A DNA stretch of 32,974 bases from DASWIG01 sp036397835 (lineage in GTDB: Bacteria > Acidobacteriota > Thermoanaerobaculia > Multivoradales > J023), in NCBI GenBank assembly GCA_036397835.1, contig DASWIG010000437.1:1-32974 (forward strand). The letters are read 5' to 3'. Position 1 is the first letter of the stretch; each line of letters begins with the position of its first letter. Below the pieces are notes generated by a model. The model worked only from the letters and a program-made list of their open reading frames with translations. It searched no databases and was not told the DNA's origin. Both the position numbers and the translations under genes were made by a program. Shown here piece after piece: positions 7,369 to 15,505 of the stretch.

Positions 7369-9126
7369 TCAAACGAAGGTGTAGAGGTGCTCGCTGATCG
7401 CGCTTCGACTCCGCGTGAAGGCGGGCGCCGGCGTCCGCTCCCACGACGGCAGGACCTCGAGCCACGCCGCCGGCAGGGCCGCGCGCTCGACCAGGAAGTC
7501 CTCGAGCACCAGGACGTCCAGCCCCGAGGCGGTGAAGCTGAGGAGGGCGTCGGACGGCGTGCAGACGATCGGCTCGCCCGCCACGTTGAACGACGTGTTG
7601 AGCAGCACCGGGCAGCCCGTGCGGCGGTGGAAGGCCGCGAGCAGGGCCGCGAAACGCGGGCAGACGTCGTCCGCGACGGTCTGCGGACGCGCCGAGCCGT
7701 CGACGTGGGTCACCGCGGGCAGCGCCAGCGGCGAGGTGACCTGGCAGGTCAGGAGCATGAACGGCGACGGACGGTCGAGCGCGAAGTGCCCGGCGGCGTG
7801 GCCGGCGAGCACACTGGGCGCGAAGGGCCGGAAGGCCTCGCGCTTCTTGATCCGCCGGTTGACGCGCTCACGCACGTCGTCCCCGCGCGGGTCGGCGAGG
7901 ATCGAGCGCGCCCCGAGGGCCCGCGGCCCGTGCTCCATGCGGCCGTGGAACCAGCCCACCACCTGGCCGCCGGCGAGGCGCTCCGCCACCGTCGACAGCA
8001 GCTCGGCCTGGCGGCCGCGGTAGTCCTCGGCGGCGACGCCGGCGCCGCGTACCAGCCGCTCCACCTCGCCGGCCGCGAAGCCGGGGCCCAGGAAGGCGCC
8101 GGCGAGCGGCTCGACGCGCTCGCCGGTGAGCCGACGCCAGGCGAGGGCGGCGGCGCCGAGACAGGCGCCGTCGTCGCCGGCCGCCGGCGGGACGAAGAGG
8201 CTCGCGAACGGTCCTTCGCGGGCCAGGCGGCCGTTGGCCACGCAGTTCAGGGCCACGCCGCCCGCCAGGCAGAGCCGGCGCGAGCCCGTGCGCTCGTGGA
8301 GCCAGCGCGCCTTCTCGAGCAGCGTCTCCTCGACGACGAGCTGCAGGCTGCGGGCGACGTCCTGGTGGAAGGGGGTGATCTCGGCGCCCGGCCGGCGCGG
8401 CGGCGCGCCGAAGAGGTCGCAGAGCTCCGGGGCGTACATGCGCTCGCCGCGCACGAAGTCGAAGTAGCGCGGGTTGAGGCGGATCTGCCCGCCCGGCCCC
8501 ATGCCCACCAGCGAACAGACCTCGTCAACGAAGCGGGGCTCGCCGTAGGGCGCCAGTCCCATGACCTTGTGCTCGCCGTCGTTGACCCGGAAGCCCAGGT
8601 AGGAAGTGATCGTGGAGTAGAGCAGACCCAACGAGTGCGGGAAGTCGACCTCTTCGAAGATCTCCACGCCGGCCTCGCCGCCGCGGCCGTAGGCGATCGT
8701 GGCCCACTCGCCCACGCCGTCGGCGGTGAGGACGGCCGCTTCGTCGAAGGGCGAGTAGTCGAAGGCGCTGGCGGCGTGGGAGAGGTGATGGGGGAAGGTC
8801 AGCACCGGGCCGTCGAAGCCGAGGCGCTCGCGGATCAGGCGCTCGGGGCGCCGGGGATCGAGGGCGGGCGATCCGACGCCGAGCGCCCCCGACCAGAGCT
8901 GCCGCGCCACCTTGCGCTCCGGCGACTCGTAGTAGGCCACCGCGTCGACGTCGGCCACGGTGAGGCCGGCCGCTGCGAGGCACCAGCGGAAGGCTCGCAC
9001 GGGCAGCCGCGGGTCGTGCTTGACGCGCGAGAAGCGCTCTTCGGCCGCCGCCGCCAGCAGGCGTCCGTCGCCGAGCAGGCAGCAGGCCGACTCGTGGTAG
9101 AAGGCGGAAAGACCAACGATATGGAT
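7369..9126 (-). CDS. O-carbamoyltransferase (NodU/CmcH/TobZ family), apparent ATC start
   Basis: A protein of about 585 residues of the NodU/CmcH family, which transfers carbamoyl from carbamoyl phosphate through a carbamoyl-adenylate to a hydroxyl of a sugar or secondary metabolite. The N-terminal Kae1-like domain begins HIVGLSAFYHESA and contains the metal-binding HHLSH at about 113-117 and LAGGVALNCVANG at about 287-299. The C-terminal part has the hallmark MEHGPRALGARSILADPR (about 397-414). The frame contains no ATG, GTG or TTG between the upstream stop (9196-9198) and GTG at 9000. Starting at 9000 would delete the conserved first 42 residues. ATC at 9124-9126 sits where the family methionine is expected, 7 nt from GAGGAG. 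It heads a two-gene unit with the SGNH protein. Confidence 0.88.
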   Translation of the reverse strand: MHIVGLSAFYHESACCLLGDGRLLAAAAEERFSRVKHDPRLPVRAFRWCLAAAGLTVADVDAVAYYESPERKVARQLWSGALGVGSPALDPRRPERLIRERLGFDGPVLTFPHHLSHAASAFDYSPFDEAAVLTADGVGEWATIAYGRGGEAGVEIFEEVDFPHSLGLLYSTITSYLGFRVNDGEHKVMGLAPYGEPRFVDEVCSLVGMGPGGQIRLNPRYFDFVRGERMYAPELCDLFGAPPRRPGAEITPFHQDVARSLQLVVEETLLEKARWLHERTGSRRLCLAGGVALNCVANGRLAREGPFASLFVPPAAGDDGACLGAAALAWRRLTGERVEPLAGAFLGPGFAAGEVERLVRGAGVAAEDYRGRQAELLSTVAERLAGGQVVGWFHGRMEHGPRALGARSILADPRGDDVRERVNRRIKKREAFRPFAPSVLAGHAAGHFALDRPSPFMLLTCQVTSPLALPAVTHVDGSARPQTVADDVCPRFAALLAAFHRRTGCPVLLNTSFNVAGEPIVCTPSDALLSFTASGLDVLVLEDFLVERAALPAAWLEVLPSWERTPAPAFTRSRSAISEHLYTFV

Positions 9127-9133
9127 GGAACGA

Positions 9134-9139
9134 CTCCTC
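9134..9139 (-). promoter_or_regulatory. Ribosome binding site deciding the carbamoyltransferase start
   Basis: A perfect GAGGAG on the minus strand, 7 nt before the ATC at 9126. It places initiation at ATC rather than at the GTG 126 nt downstream. Confidence 0.6.
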
Positions 9140-9199
9140 GGAACGTGGCCCCACTCGCTGTGGGTAGCGGATAGTATGCCCTCCCCAACGGACTTCTAA

Positions 9200-9206
9200 A
9201 AGAGGA
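9200..9206 (+). promoter_or_regulatory. Ribosome binding site of the MbtH-like gene
   Basis: AGAGGAG lies 7 nt before the ATG at 9214. The 87-nt interval 9127-9213 must also hold the promoters for both divergent genes, so transcription of the MbtH-like gene and the carbamoyltransferase may be coupled. Confidence 0.6.
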
Positions 9207-9213
9207 GCAGGAC

Positions 9214-9453
9214 ATGGCTTGGGACGAGGAAGAGGACGACCAGACCTACCGGGTCGTCATCAATCACGAGGAGCAGTACTCGATCTGGCCGGTGGACCGC
9301 GAGAACGCCCTGGGCTGGAACGACGTCGGCAAACAGGGCACCAAGCAGGAGTGTCTCGACTACATCGAAGAGGTGTGGACCGACATGCGGCCGCTCTCCC
9401 TGCAAAAGAAGATGGAGGAAGACGCCAGGAGGGCAGCCGAGGGGTCGAACTAG
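9214..9453 (+). CDS. MbtH-like protein
   Basis: A 79-residue protein with the full MbtH signature: VVINHEEQYSIWP, GWNDVG, then ECLDYIEEVWTDMRP, including the conserved tryptophans. MbtH proteins bind adenylation domains of nonribosomal peptide synthetases and are needed for their folding or activity. A family member is normally next to an NRPS; here there is none within the window. The C-terminal tail (LSLQKKMEEDARRAAEGSN) is a little longer than usual. It is divergent from the carbamoyltransferase and faces the HTH gene. Family assignment is firm; the partner enzyme is unknown and presumably encoded elsewhere. Confidence 0.9.
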   Translation: MAWDEEEDDQTYRVVINHEEQYSIWPVDRENALGWNDVGKQGTKQECLDYIEEVWTDMRPLSLQKKMEEDARRAAEGSN

Positions 9454-9468
9454 CCCCGTCGGCGCCGA

Positions 9469-9504
9469 GTAGGGGCGCATCGGGCGCACGCCGTGCGCCC
9501 CTAC
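9469..9504. repeat. REP-like palindrome, possible bidirectional terminator
   Basis: GTAGGGGCGCA at 9469-9479 is the exact reverse complement of TGCGCCCCTAC at 9494-9504. An inner palindrome GGGCGCAC-GCC-GTGCGCCC (9482-9500) offers an alternative stem. It lies between the convergent MbtH-like and HTH genes, and a related sequence occurs at 32860-32882. A short dispersed palindromic repeat of the REP type fits best. No T-run follows, so termination is only possible. Confidence 0.6.
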
Positions 9505-9513
9505 ATGGTTGCC

Positions 9514-9975
9514 TCAGGGATAGTCGTCGAGCTCCTGGAAGGGCAGCCCGCACGGGTAGAAGAGGTTGAAGACCGGCTGCTCGATGACCTCCGCAAAGCC
9601 GAGCAGCAGCGGGCCGAATCGCTCGATCGGCGACTTGCCGGCCTCGATCTCCAGATAGGCCTCCTCGGACATCTCGAGCGCCTCCGCCAACTCCTTGACC
9701 GACTTCTCGCGCCGTTCGCGGTGGCCCTTGATCAGGGAGCCCGCCTGGCCCTCTTTGGTGTCGGCGAAGCGACCGCTCTCGGCCAGCAGCCGCGAGGTCG
9801 GCGTCTCCAGCGTAATGGCGATCTGGGCCAGCGTCGGGCCCCACGACTCGGCCGGCGATTCGCCGTTCTCCATCTGTTGGTAGTCCTCGAGCGAGATGCC
9901 GAGCCGCTCGGCCGTCTCCTCCTGCGAGACCTCTTTGTTCACCCGTTCCTTCTTGAGCACGTCTCCGAGTTTCAT
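9514..9975 (-). CDS. Tandem XRE-type helix-turn-helix protein
   Basis: A 153-residue protein made of two similar XRE/Cro-like halves. Half 1 contains VSQEETAERLGISLEDYQQME and half 2 VKELAEALEMSEEAYLEIE. Each is followed by a matching tail (SPAESWGPTLAQIA, SPIERFGPLLLGFA), which shows an internal duplication. Half 1 has a clear helix-turn-helix (residues about 17-37); half 2 is more diverged. It probably binds DNA as a regulator, perhaps of the adjacent carbamoyltransferase/MbtH/thioesterase genes, but no target is visible. The ATG at 9975 has a GAGGGGG ribosome site. It lies 102 nt downstream of the thioesterase on the same strand. Confidence 0.7.
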   Translation of the reverse strand: MKLGDVLKKERVNKEVSQEETAERLGISLEDYQQMENGESPAESWGPTLAQIAITLETPTSRLLAESGRFADTKEGQAGSLIKGHRERREKSVKELAEALEMSEEAYLEIEAGKSPIERFGPLLLGFAEVIEQPVFNLFYPCGLPFQELDDYP

Positions 9976-10077
9976 GTTGTCCCCCTCAGTGTCTTGCGAT
10001 CAAGGGTGGTTTGTCGGTGAGCCCGGCGGCAGAGTCTAGACCAAATCCGTGTCGACCGAAAGCTCCACGTCGCGTCA

Positions 10078-10848
10078 TCACGTCGCTGCCAGGCGGGGCA
10101 TGAGCTCCTGGGCCACGGCGGCGAGCAGCGCCTGCTGCTGCTCCTGGAGGAAGAAGTGCCCGCCGGCGAACATCCGCAGGCGGAACGGGCCGCGGGTGAC
10201 CTCGCGCCACGGCTCGAGCTGCTCGCGGGCGACGTCCGGGTCCTCCAGGCCGCCGAAAGCGGTCACCGGGCAGGCCAGAGGCGGTCTGTCGGAGGGCTCG
10301 TAGGTGTCGTTGAGCTCGAAGTCGGCGCGCAGCAGCGGCTCCACGAGCTGCATCAGCTCCGGATGCACGAGCACCTCCTCGGGAGTCCCCTCGAGCTCCT
10401 GGAGCTTGGCGCGGAACTCGGCGTCGGGCAGATCGTAGGTCGGCTCGTCGTCGGGCGGCACGCGCGGCGCGCGGCGCGCCGAGACCAGCAGACACAGGGG
10501 GCTCTTGCCGGCCTCGTCGCGCAGCTTGAGCGCCGTCTCGTAGCCGACGACGGCGCCCAGGCTGTGGCCGAAGAGGGCGAACGGCAGGTCGAGCAGCGGG
10601 GCGAGCGCGTCGCAGATCGCGGCGGCGAACGGCCCGACGCGCAGGAACCGCTCCTCGGAGAGCCGGTTCTCGCGTCCCGGCGGCTGCACCGGGCAGACCT
10701 CGACCTCCGGTGGCAGCGCGGCCTGCCAGGTGCGGTAGATCGAAGCCCCGCCGCCCGCGTAGGGGAAGCAGAAGAGGCGCAGGCGGGCGTGCGGCCTGGG
10801 TTTGCGATACGCGATCCAGCGATTGGCGGCTGCCGTCGTCGTCGTCAT
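10078..10848 (-). CDS. Type II thioesterase (GrsT-like alpha/beta hydrolase)
   Basis: A 256-residue alpha/beta hydrolase of the stand-alone thioesterase family that removes aberrant acyl groups from carrier proteins of NRPS/PKS lines. The N-terminal LFCFPYAGGGASIY and PVQPPGREN motifs are diagnostic. The catalytic triad is Ser96 (GHSLG), Asp203 (GGLEDPDV) and His231 (GGHFFL). Length is normal for the family. It is divergent from the ADOP permease and upstream of the HTH gene. Together with the MbtH-like protein it suggests an assembly line elsewhere in the genome, since none lies here. Confidence 0.9.
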   Translation of the reverse strand: MTTTTAAANRWIAYRKPRPHARLRLFCFPYAGGGASIYRTWQAALPPEVEVCPVQPPGRENRLSEERFLRVGPFAAAICDALAPLLDLPFALFGHSLGAVVGYETALKLRDEAGKSPLCLLVSARRAPRVPPDDEPTYDLPDAEFRAKLQELEGTPEEVLVHPELMQLVEPLLRADFELNDTYEPSDRPPLACPVTAFGGLEDPDVAREQLEPWREVTRGPFRLRMFAGGHFFLQEQQQALLAAVAQELMPRLAAT

Positions 10849-11013
10849 GGAAAACCCCCGAAGGTGAGCGGGGATGTTACCTCAGAAGCGGCGGAAGGAG
10901 AAGGAACGCGGGCGCCGGCGGCGACCCGTGCGGATCCGGGTATGATAGGACCCTCAGACCAAAGGAGACTCCGGCTGACCCGTTCGGCCGGGCGTCCGCG
11001 AAAGGGGGTCCCG

Positions 11014-13485
11014 ATGCGTGGATTGTGGCGAGACGTCGTCTTCGGCTGCCGCGGCTTCGCCCGCAAGCCCGGATTCACCGCGGCGGCGCTGGCGTCGCTG
11101 ATGTTGGGGATCGGCACCTGCACGGCGATCTTCGCGCTCCTCGACGCGATCTTCCTGCGGCCCCTGCCGCTGTCCGAGCTCGATCGCCTGGTCGCCGTCT
11201 ACGGCACGCTGCGCAACCAGGCCGACGAGTACGCGGGCGAGCAGCCCCTCTCCTATCCGGTTTACCGCGACTTGCGCGAACGCAACCGCAGCTTCTCGCA
11301 ACTGGCGCTCTATCACTGGTGGCCGATGAGCCTCACCGGCGGCAGCGAGCCGCAGCGCGTGACCGGCATGTTCGTCTCCGGCAACTACTTCGACCTGCTG
11401 GGGATCGCGGCCGCGCGCGGCCGCGTGATCGAGCCGCGCGACGACGAGAAGACGAGCGAGCCGGTGGCGGTGCTGACCCACGGCTGCTGGCAGCGGCTCT
11501 TCGGCGGCGAGAGCGGCGCTGTGGGCAGGACCCTCGCCGTCAACGGCCAGCCCATGACGATCGTCGGCGTGGCGCCGCCGGGCTTTCGCGGCACCGAGAT
11601 GCTCGCCAGCGTCGACGTCTTCATACCGCTCGCCACCTTCGAGCGCGTCTCACCCTTCGGCTCCTGGTTCGAGAACCGCGGCGTCGCCCTCTTCCCGGCG
11701 CTCGGCAAGCTGCGTCCGGACGTGAGCGTGGAGAAGGCCCACGAGGAGATCCACGACCTCGCCCGCCGGCTCGCCGACGAGTATCATGAGACCCTGGAAG
11801 GCCGCCTGGGGGGCAAGGTCGCGCCGCTCGCCGCGAGCACCATCCCGGAGCGTTTCCGCGACCGCTACCAGGGCTACGCGATGCGGCTGCTGATCGTGCT
11901 GGTGATCCTGCTGATCGCTTGCCTCTCGGTGGCCAACCTGCTCTTCGTGCGCGGCGTGGAGCGGGCCCGCGAGCTCTCCGTGCGCCAGGCCCTGGGCGCC
12001 GGCCGCGGCCGCCTGGTGCGCCAGCTCCTGACCGAGAACCTGGTGCTCTTCCTGCTCGGCGGGCTGGGCGGCCTGGCGGTGGCCAGGCTCTCGCTCACGG
12101 TGCTCTGGGCGCTGCGGCCGCCCGACGTTCCGGCCACCGCCCTCGACCTGCGCCTCGACGTCGCCGTGTGGGCGGTGGCCGTGGGCGCGGCCCTGGCCCT
12201 GGGGCTCGCCTTCGGGCTGTGGCCGGCGCTGCGGGCCGCGCGCGCCGACCTGGTGTCGAACCTCAAGGAGTCCGAGCCCCTGGCGGGCGCCAGGGGCCTG
12301 CCGCTGCTGCTCAAGCCGCGCAGCCTGGTGGTCGTGCTGCAGGTCGCCCTCGCCCTGGTGGCGCTCATCGGCTGCGGCCTGCTGCTGCGCAGCCTCGAGC
12401 GCATCTTCGCCATCGACCTCGGCTTCGACAGCGAGCGCCTGGCGGTGGTCACCGTCTCGCCGGGCGAGCAGGGCTTCGAGCAGGAGCAGGCGCGCGAGAT
12501 CTACCGCGCCCTGCTCGAGCGCACCCGCGCCCTGCCCGGCGTCGAGGCGGCGGCGCTCTCCGAGAATCGTCTCCTGCGCGGCGCGGTGATGCGGCGCGAG
12601 GTCTACCTGCCCGGAAGCGAGAGCGCCAGCGAGATCGCGGGCAACTCCCGGCACCGCGTCAACACCGTCGGCGCCGGCTTGTTCGCCACCGCGGGCATCA
12701 ACCTGCTCCGCGGGCGCGACTTCAGGGACGATGAGCCGGCCGACCAGCTCGTCGCGATCGTCAACGAGACCATGGCGAAGGGCGCCTGGCCCGGCGCCGA
12801 AGCGATCGGCCAGCGTTTCCACTTCGACTACCCCAACACGCCGCCGATCGAGGTCGTCGGCGTGGTGGCCGACGCCAAGTACCGCGAGGTCCGCGAGGAA
12901 GACCAGTTCTTCGTCTACGTGCCGCTCGACCAGCACTTCGCCTCCACCATGACGCTCCACGTGCGCGCCGCCGGCGCGCCGGCGGCGCTGCTCGAGACCC
13001 TCGCCGGCGTGGTGCGCGAGATCGACCCCAACCTGGTGGTCGCCGACCTCCGCACGATGGACGACTTCGTGGCCGACGCGCTGTGGCTGGAGCGCACCTC
13101 GACCAAGCTCCTCGGCGGCTTCGGTCTGCTGGCGCTGGGGCTGGCGGTGATCGGCGTCTACGGCCTGGTGGCCTATTCGGTCAGCCGCCGGCAGCGCGAG
13201 CTGGGCATTCAGATCGCCCTCGGAGCGCGCCGCGGGCGCCTGCTCGCGAAGGTGCTCCTCGAAGCCCTGCAGGTGGTGACGGCCGGCGTCGTGCTCGGCC
13301 TCGCCACGGCGTCCATCGCGCTCGAGCCGATCATGGCCAGCCAGCTCTACGGCGTCGACGTGATCGACGCGCCGACCTACCTGGTCGGACCGCTGGTGCT
13401 GCTGGTGGCGGCGGGCCTGGGCAGTCTTCTGCCGGCCTGGCGCGCGGCGCGGACCGATCCCATCGAGACGCTGCGCACCGAGTGA
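11014..13485 (+). CDS. ADOP-family ABC transporter permease (MacB/FtsX type)
   Basis: An 823-residue inner-membrane permease with two MacB/FtsX units, the Acidobacterial duplicated orphan permease architecture. The N-terminus (LWRDVVFGCRGFARKPGFT, then LGIGTCTAIFALLDAI) is typical. The first periplasmic core is about 50-265 and the first FtsX block about 285-410 (LLIVLVILLIACLSVANLLF, then RELSVRQALGAGRGRL). A second periplasmic core follows at about 450-680 and a final FtsX block at about 690-815 (LALGLAVIGVYGLVAYSVS, then ELGIQIALGARRG). No ATPase gene is adjacent, as usual for orphans. The ATG at 11014 follows AAAGGGGGTCCCG; the frame is open far upstream but that part is non-conserved. 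The substrate is unknown. Confidence 0.92.
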   Translation: MRGLWRDVVFGCRGFARKPGFTAAALASLMLGIGTCTAIFALLDAIFLRPLPLSELDRLVAVYGTLRNQADEYAGEQPLSYPVYRDLRERNRSFSQLALYHWWPMSLTGGSEPQRVTGMFVSGNYFDLLGIAAARGRVIEPRDDEKTSEPVAVLTHGCWQRLFGGESGAVGRTLAVNGQPMTIVGVAPPGFRGTEMLASVDVFIPLATFERVSPFGSWFENRGVALFPALGKLRPDVSVEKAHEEIHDLARRLADEYHETLEGRLGGKVAPLAASTIPERFRDRYQGYAMRLLIVLVILLIACLSVANLLFVRGVERARELSVRQALGAGRGRLVRQLLTENLVLFLLGGLGGLAVARLSLTVLWALRPPDVPATALDLRLDVAVWAVAVGAALALGLAFGLWPALRAARADLVSNLKESEPLAGARGLPLLLKPRSLVVVLQVALALVALIGCGLLLRSLERIFAIDLGFDSERLAVVTVSPGEQGFEQEQAREIYRALLERTRALPGVEAAALSENRLLRGAVMRREVYLPGSESASEIAGNSRHRVNTVGAGLFATAGINLLRGRDFRDDEPADQLVAIVNETMAKGAWPGAEAIGQRFHFDYPNTPPIEVVGVVADAKYREVREEDQFFVYVPLDQHFASTMTLHVRAAGAPAALLETLAGVVREIDPNLVVADLRTMDDFVADALWLERTSTKLLGGFGLLALGLAVIGVYGLVAYSVSRRQRELGIQIALGARRGRLLAKVLLEALQVVTAGVVLGLATASIALEPIMASQLYGVDVIDAPTYLVGPLVLLVAAGLGSLLPAWRAARTDPIETLRTE

Positions 13486-13670
13486 GCGGGTGGCGGCGCT
13501 TGATCCGCGGCGCCGCGGGTGGTACGCTGGCAGGAGTCGATGAGCCCTTTCCCGTACATGGTCAAGCCCGTGTCCCGCCGCTCGAGGCGTCGTTCTCGCG
13601 GCCGGGACCCGGTGTGGACGAATCGCGGACGAACCGCGTGCCGACAGGCACGCCAAGCAGGAGGTCCATG

Positions 13671-13907
13671 ATGCAGATCGATCCCGTCAAAGAGAGGCTG
13701 CTCGCATCCGATGAGACGTTTCGCCAGCTCTTCGAGGAGCACAAGGAATTCAAGCAGCGACTCGGAGTCCTGCGCCAGAAGTCTCTTCTCTCCCAAGAAG
13801 ACGAGATCGAGATGAAACGGATCAAGCTCCACAAGCTGACGCTCAAGGACCGCATGGAAGCCATCGTGCGCCAGCACGAGGAGGAGCTCGCTTCCGTCAC
13901 CGCTTAG
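13671..13907 (+). CDS. YdcH-like small protein (DUF465)
   Basis: A 78-residue, strongly charged helical protein (VKERLLASDETFRQLFEEH, then EIEMKRIKLHKLTLKDRMEAI) matching the YdcH/DUF465 family in length and pattern. The function of the family is unknown. Two consecutive ATGs (13668 and 13671) follow AGGAGG at 13659-13664. The second has the better spacing (6 nt) and is used here. The gene lies 63 nt before psd and may be cotranscribed with the lipid genes. Confidence 0.75.
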   Translation: MQIDPVKERLLASDETFRQLFEEHKEFKQRLGVLRQKSLLSQEDEIEMKRIKLHKLTLKDRMEAIVRQHEEELASVTA

Positions 13908-13970
13908 AGCGGCCCTCGCCGCCGACCAGCCCAACGCGGCCTCGCCGCGGCTGCGGCGGGCCGCACCGCC

Positions 13971-14627
13971 ATGCCGATGTCGTTCGCCAAAGAAGCCCGG
14001 CCGTTCGTCCTGCCCGTCGCGGCACTCGCCGCCGCCCTCTTCTACTTCCGGGAAACCGCCTGGGCATTGGCTGCCGCCGTGCTCGCCGTAGGCGTGCTCC
14101 TCTTCTTCCGCGACCCTCGCCGCCGCTTCGACGGCGAGGCCGGCGTGGTGCTGGCGGCCGCCGACGGCCTCGTCACCCGCGTGGACGAACTCGAGGATCC
14201 GGCGGTGGGGCCCGGCCGCTTCCGGCGCGTGGTAACCTTCCTCTCGGTGTTCGACGTCCACGTGCAGAAAACCCCCGTCGAGGGTCGGGTGATCGCCTCC
14301 GAGCTGACGCGCGGCCGCAAGGTCGCGGCCTTCCGCCACGACGCCGGCGACCTCAACGAGAAGCACCTGACCGTCTTCGAGCGCGCCGGCGGTGAGCGCG
14401 TGGGCGTGCGCCAGATTGCGGGGCTGGTGGCCCGCCGCGTGGTGTGCTACCTCGAGCCGGGCCGCCAGGTGGCCCGCGGCGATCCCCTCGGCATCATCAA
14501 GTTCGGCTCGCGGGTCGACGTCCTGGTGCCGGAGCAATACGAGATCCTCGTCAGCAAGGGAGATCGGGTCAGGACCGCGGCGACGCCGATCGCCCGGCCG
14601 GCCGAGACGCCGGCGGCGGGCCCATGA
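13971..14627 (+). CDS. psd: Phosphatidylserine decarboxylase proenzyme
   Basis: A 218-residue short-form (about 220 residue) decarboxylase that makes phosphatidylethanolamine from phosphatidylserine at the inner membrane. Hydrophobic segments at about 12-24 and 30-46 anchor the N-terminus. Conserved elements are AAADG (Asp65), FDVHVQKTPVEG (His97) and the self-cleavage site KFGSR, where Gly179-Ser180 is cut and Ser180 becomes the pyruvoyl group. The stop overlaps the next start (ATGA at 14624-14627), so the pssA product feeds this enzyme from the same transcript. An alternative start at Met3 is possible. Confidence 0.93.
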   Translation: MPMSFAKEARPFVLPVAALAAALFYFRETAWALAAAVLAVGVLLFFRDPRRRFDGEAGVVLAAADGLVTRVDELEDPAVGPGRFRRVVTFLSVFDVHVQKTPVEGRVIASELTRGRKVAAFRHDAGDLNEKHLTVFERAGGERVGVRQIAGLVARRVVCYLEPGRQVARGDPLGIIKFGSRVDVLVPEQYEILVSKGDRVRTAATPIARPAETPAAGP

Positions 14628-15505
14628 CGGACACGGAGGCCGAGCCGATGCCGGAAGTGGAAGGGCGCCGCCGCCGGCGCCGGCCGGGAGAGCGCCGGGC
14701 GCGCCCGCGCGTGCGCCAGGGGCTGCGCCGCGGCGCCTACCTGCTGCCGAGCCTGTTCACCATCGGCAACGTGCTCCTCGGCTTCTACGCGGTCGTCCTC
14801 GGCTTTCGCGGCCGCTTCGACGACGCCGCCGTGATGGTGATCATCGCCGGCATCCTCGACGCCCTCGACGGGCGCATCGCCCGCCTCACGGGCAACGAGA
14901 GCGAGTTCGGCAAGGAGCTCGACTCGCTGGCCGACGTGCTCACTTTCGGCTCGGCGCCGGCTCTCCTGGCCTTCCTCTGGGGCCTCGAGGGCTACGGCCG
15001 CGTGGGCTGGCTGGTGCCGCTCTTCTACCTGCTCTGCGCCGCGATCCGCCTGGCCCGCTTCAACGTCCAGACGCGCACCGTCGACAGCCGCTTCTTCGTG
15101 GGCCTGCCGGCGCCGGCGGCCGCCGGCGCCCTGGTGGCCCTGCTCTTCGCCGCGCCCACCCCCAACGCCCTGCTGACCTGGGCCAGCTTCCTGCGCCCGG
15201 AGCTCGTGGAAGGCTTCATGATCCTCGCCCTGATCGTCATCGGCGGCCTCATGGTGTCGACTTTCCGTTATCCCAGCTTCAAGAACATCGACCTGCGCCA
15301 GCGCTGGAGCTACCGCGCCTTCATGGCCGTGGCCGCCGGCGTCCTGGTGCTGGCCTACCGCCCCGCGGCCTTCCTGCTCTCGGCGGCCGGGATCTACACC
15401 CTCAGCGGACCGGTGGGCTGGCTGTGGGGCTTTCTGTGGGGCCGGCTGCGCCGGCGCGACGAGGAAGCGCCCGCCGCCCAGCCCGATTCATCGGAACCGG
15501 CATGA
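14624..15505 (+). CDS. pssA: CDP-diacylglycerol-serine O-phosphatidyltransferase
   Basis: A 293-residue CDP-alcohol phosphatidyltransferase that joins serine to CDP-diacylglycerol, the step before Psd. The catalytic signature D-G-x2-A-R-x8-G-x3-D-x3-D is complete: Asp82-Gly83, Ala86-Arg87, Gly96, Asp100, Asp104. The Arg-rich N-terminus (residues 15-35) is followed by multiple membrane helices. The start codon overlaps the psd stop and the stop overlaps the next gene start, indicating translational coupling. Confidence 0.93.
   Translation: MTDTEAEPMPEVEGRRRRRRPGERRARPRVRQGLRRGAYLLPSLFTIGNVLLGFYAVVLGFRGRFDDAAVMVIIAGILDALDGRIARLTGNESEFGKELDSLADVLTFGSAPALLAFLWGLEGYGRVGWLVPLFYLLCAAIRLARFNVQTRTVDSRFFVGLPAPAAAGALVALLFAAPTPNALLTWASFLRPELVEGFMILALIVIGGLMVSTFRYPSFKNIDLRQRWSYRAFMAVAAGVLVLAYRPAAFLLSAAGIYTLSGPVGWLWGFLWGRLRRRDEEAPAAQPDSSEPA

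Noticed and set aside
5091..7397. 768-codon plus-strand open frame opposite the SGNH gene
   Set aside because: Arg/Gly/Ala-rich composition typical of an antisense frame; the SGNH motifs are on the minus strand.
8998..9000. GTG at 9000 as the carbamoyltransferase start
   Set aside because: It would delete the conserved HIVGLSAFYHESA region, which is in frame upstream and preceded by an ideal ribosome site.
9214..10848. An NRPS biosynthetic cluster
   Set aside because: Only accessory proteins are present; no adenylation, condensation or carrier domain is encoded in the window.
11650..13656. 668-codon minus-strand open frame opposite the ADOP permease
   Set aside because: The plus strand encodes a clear permease with membrane segments; the antisense product has none and is His/Gln/Arg-rich.
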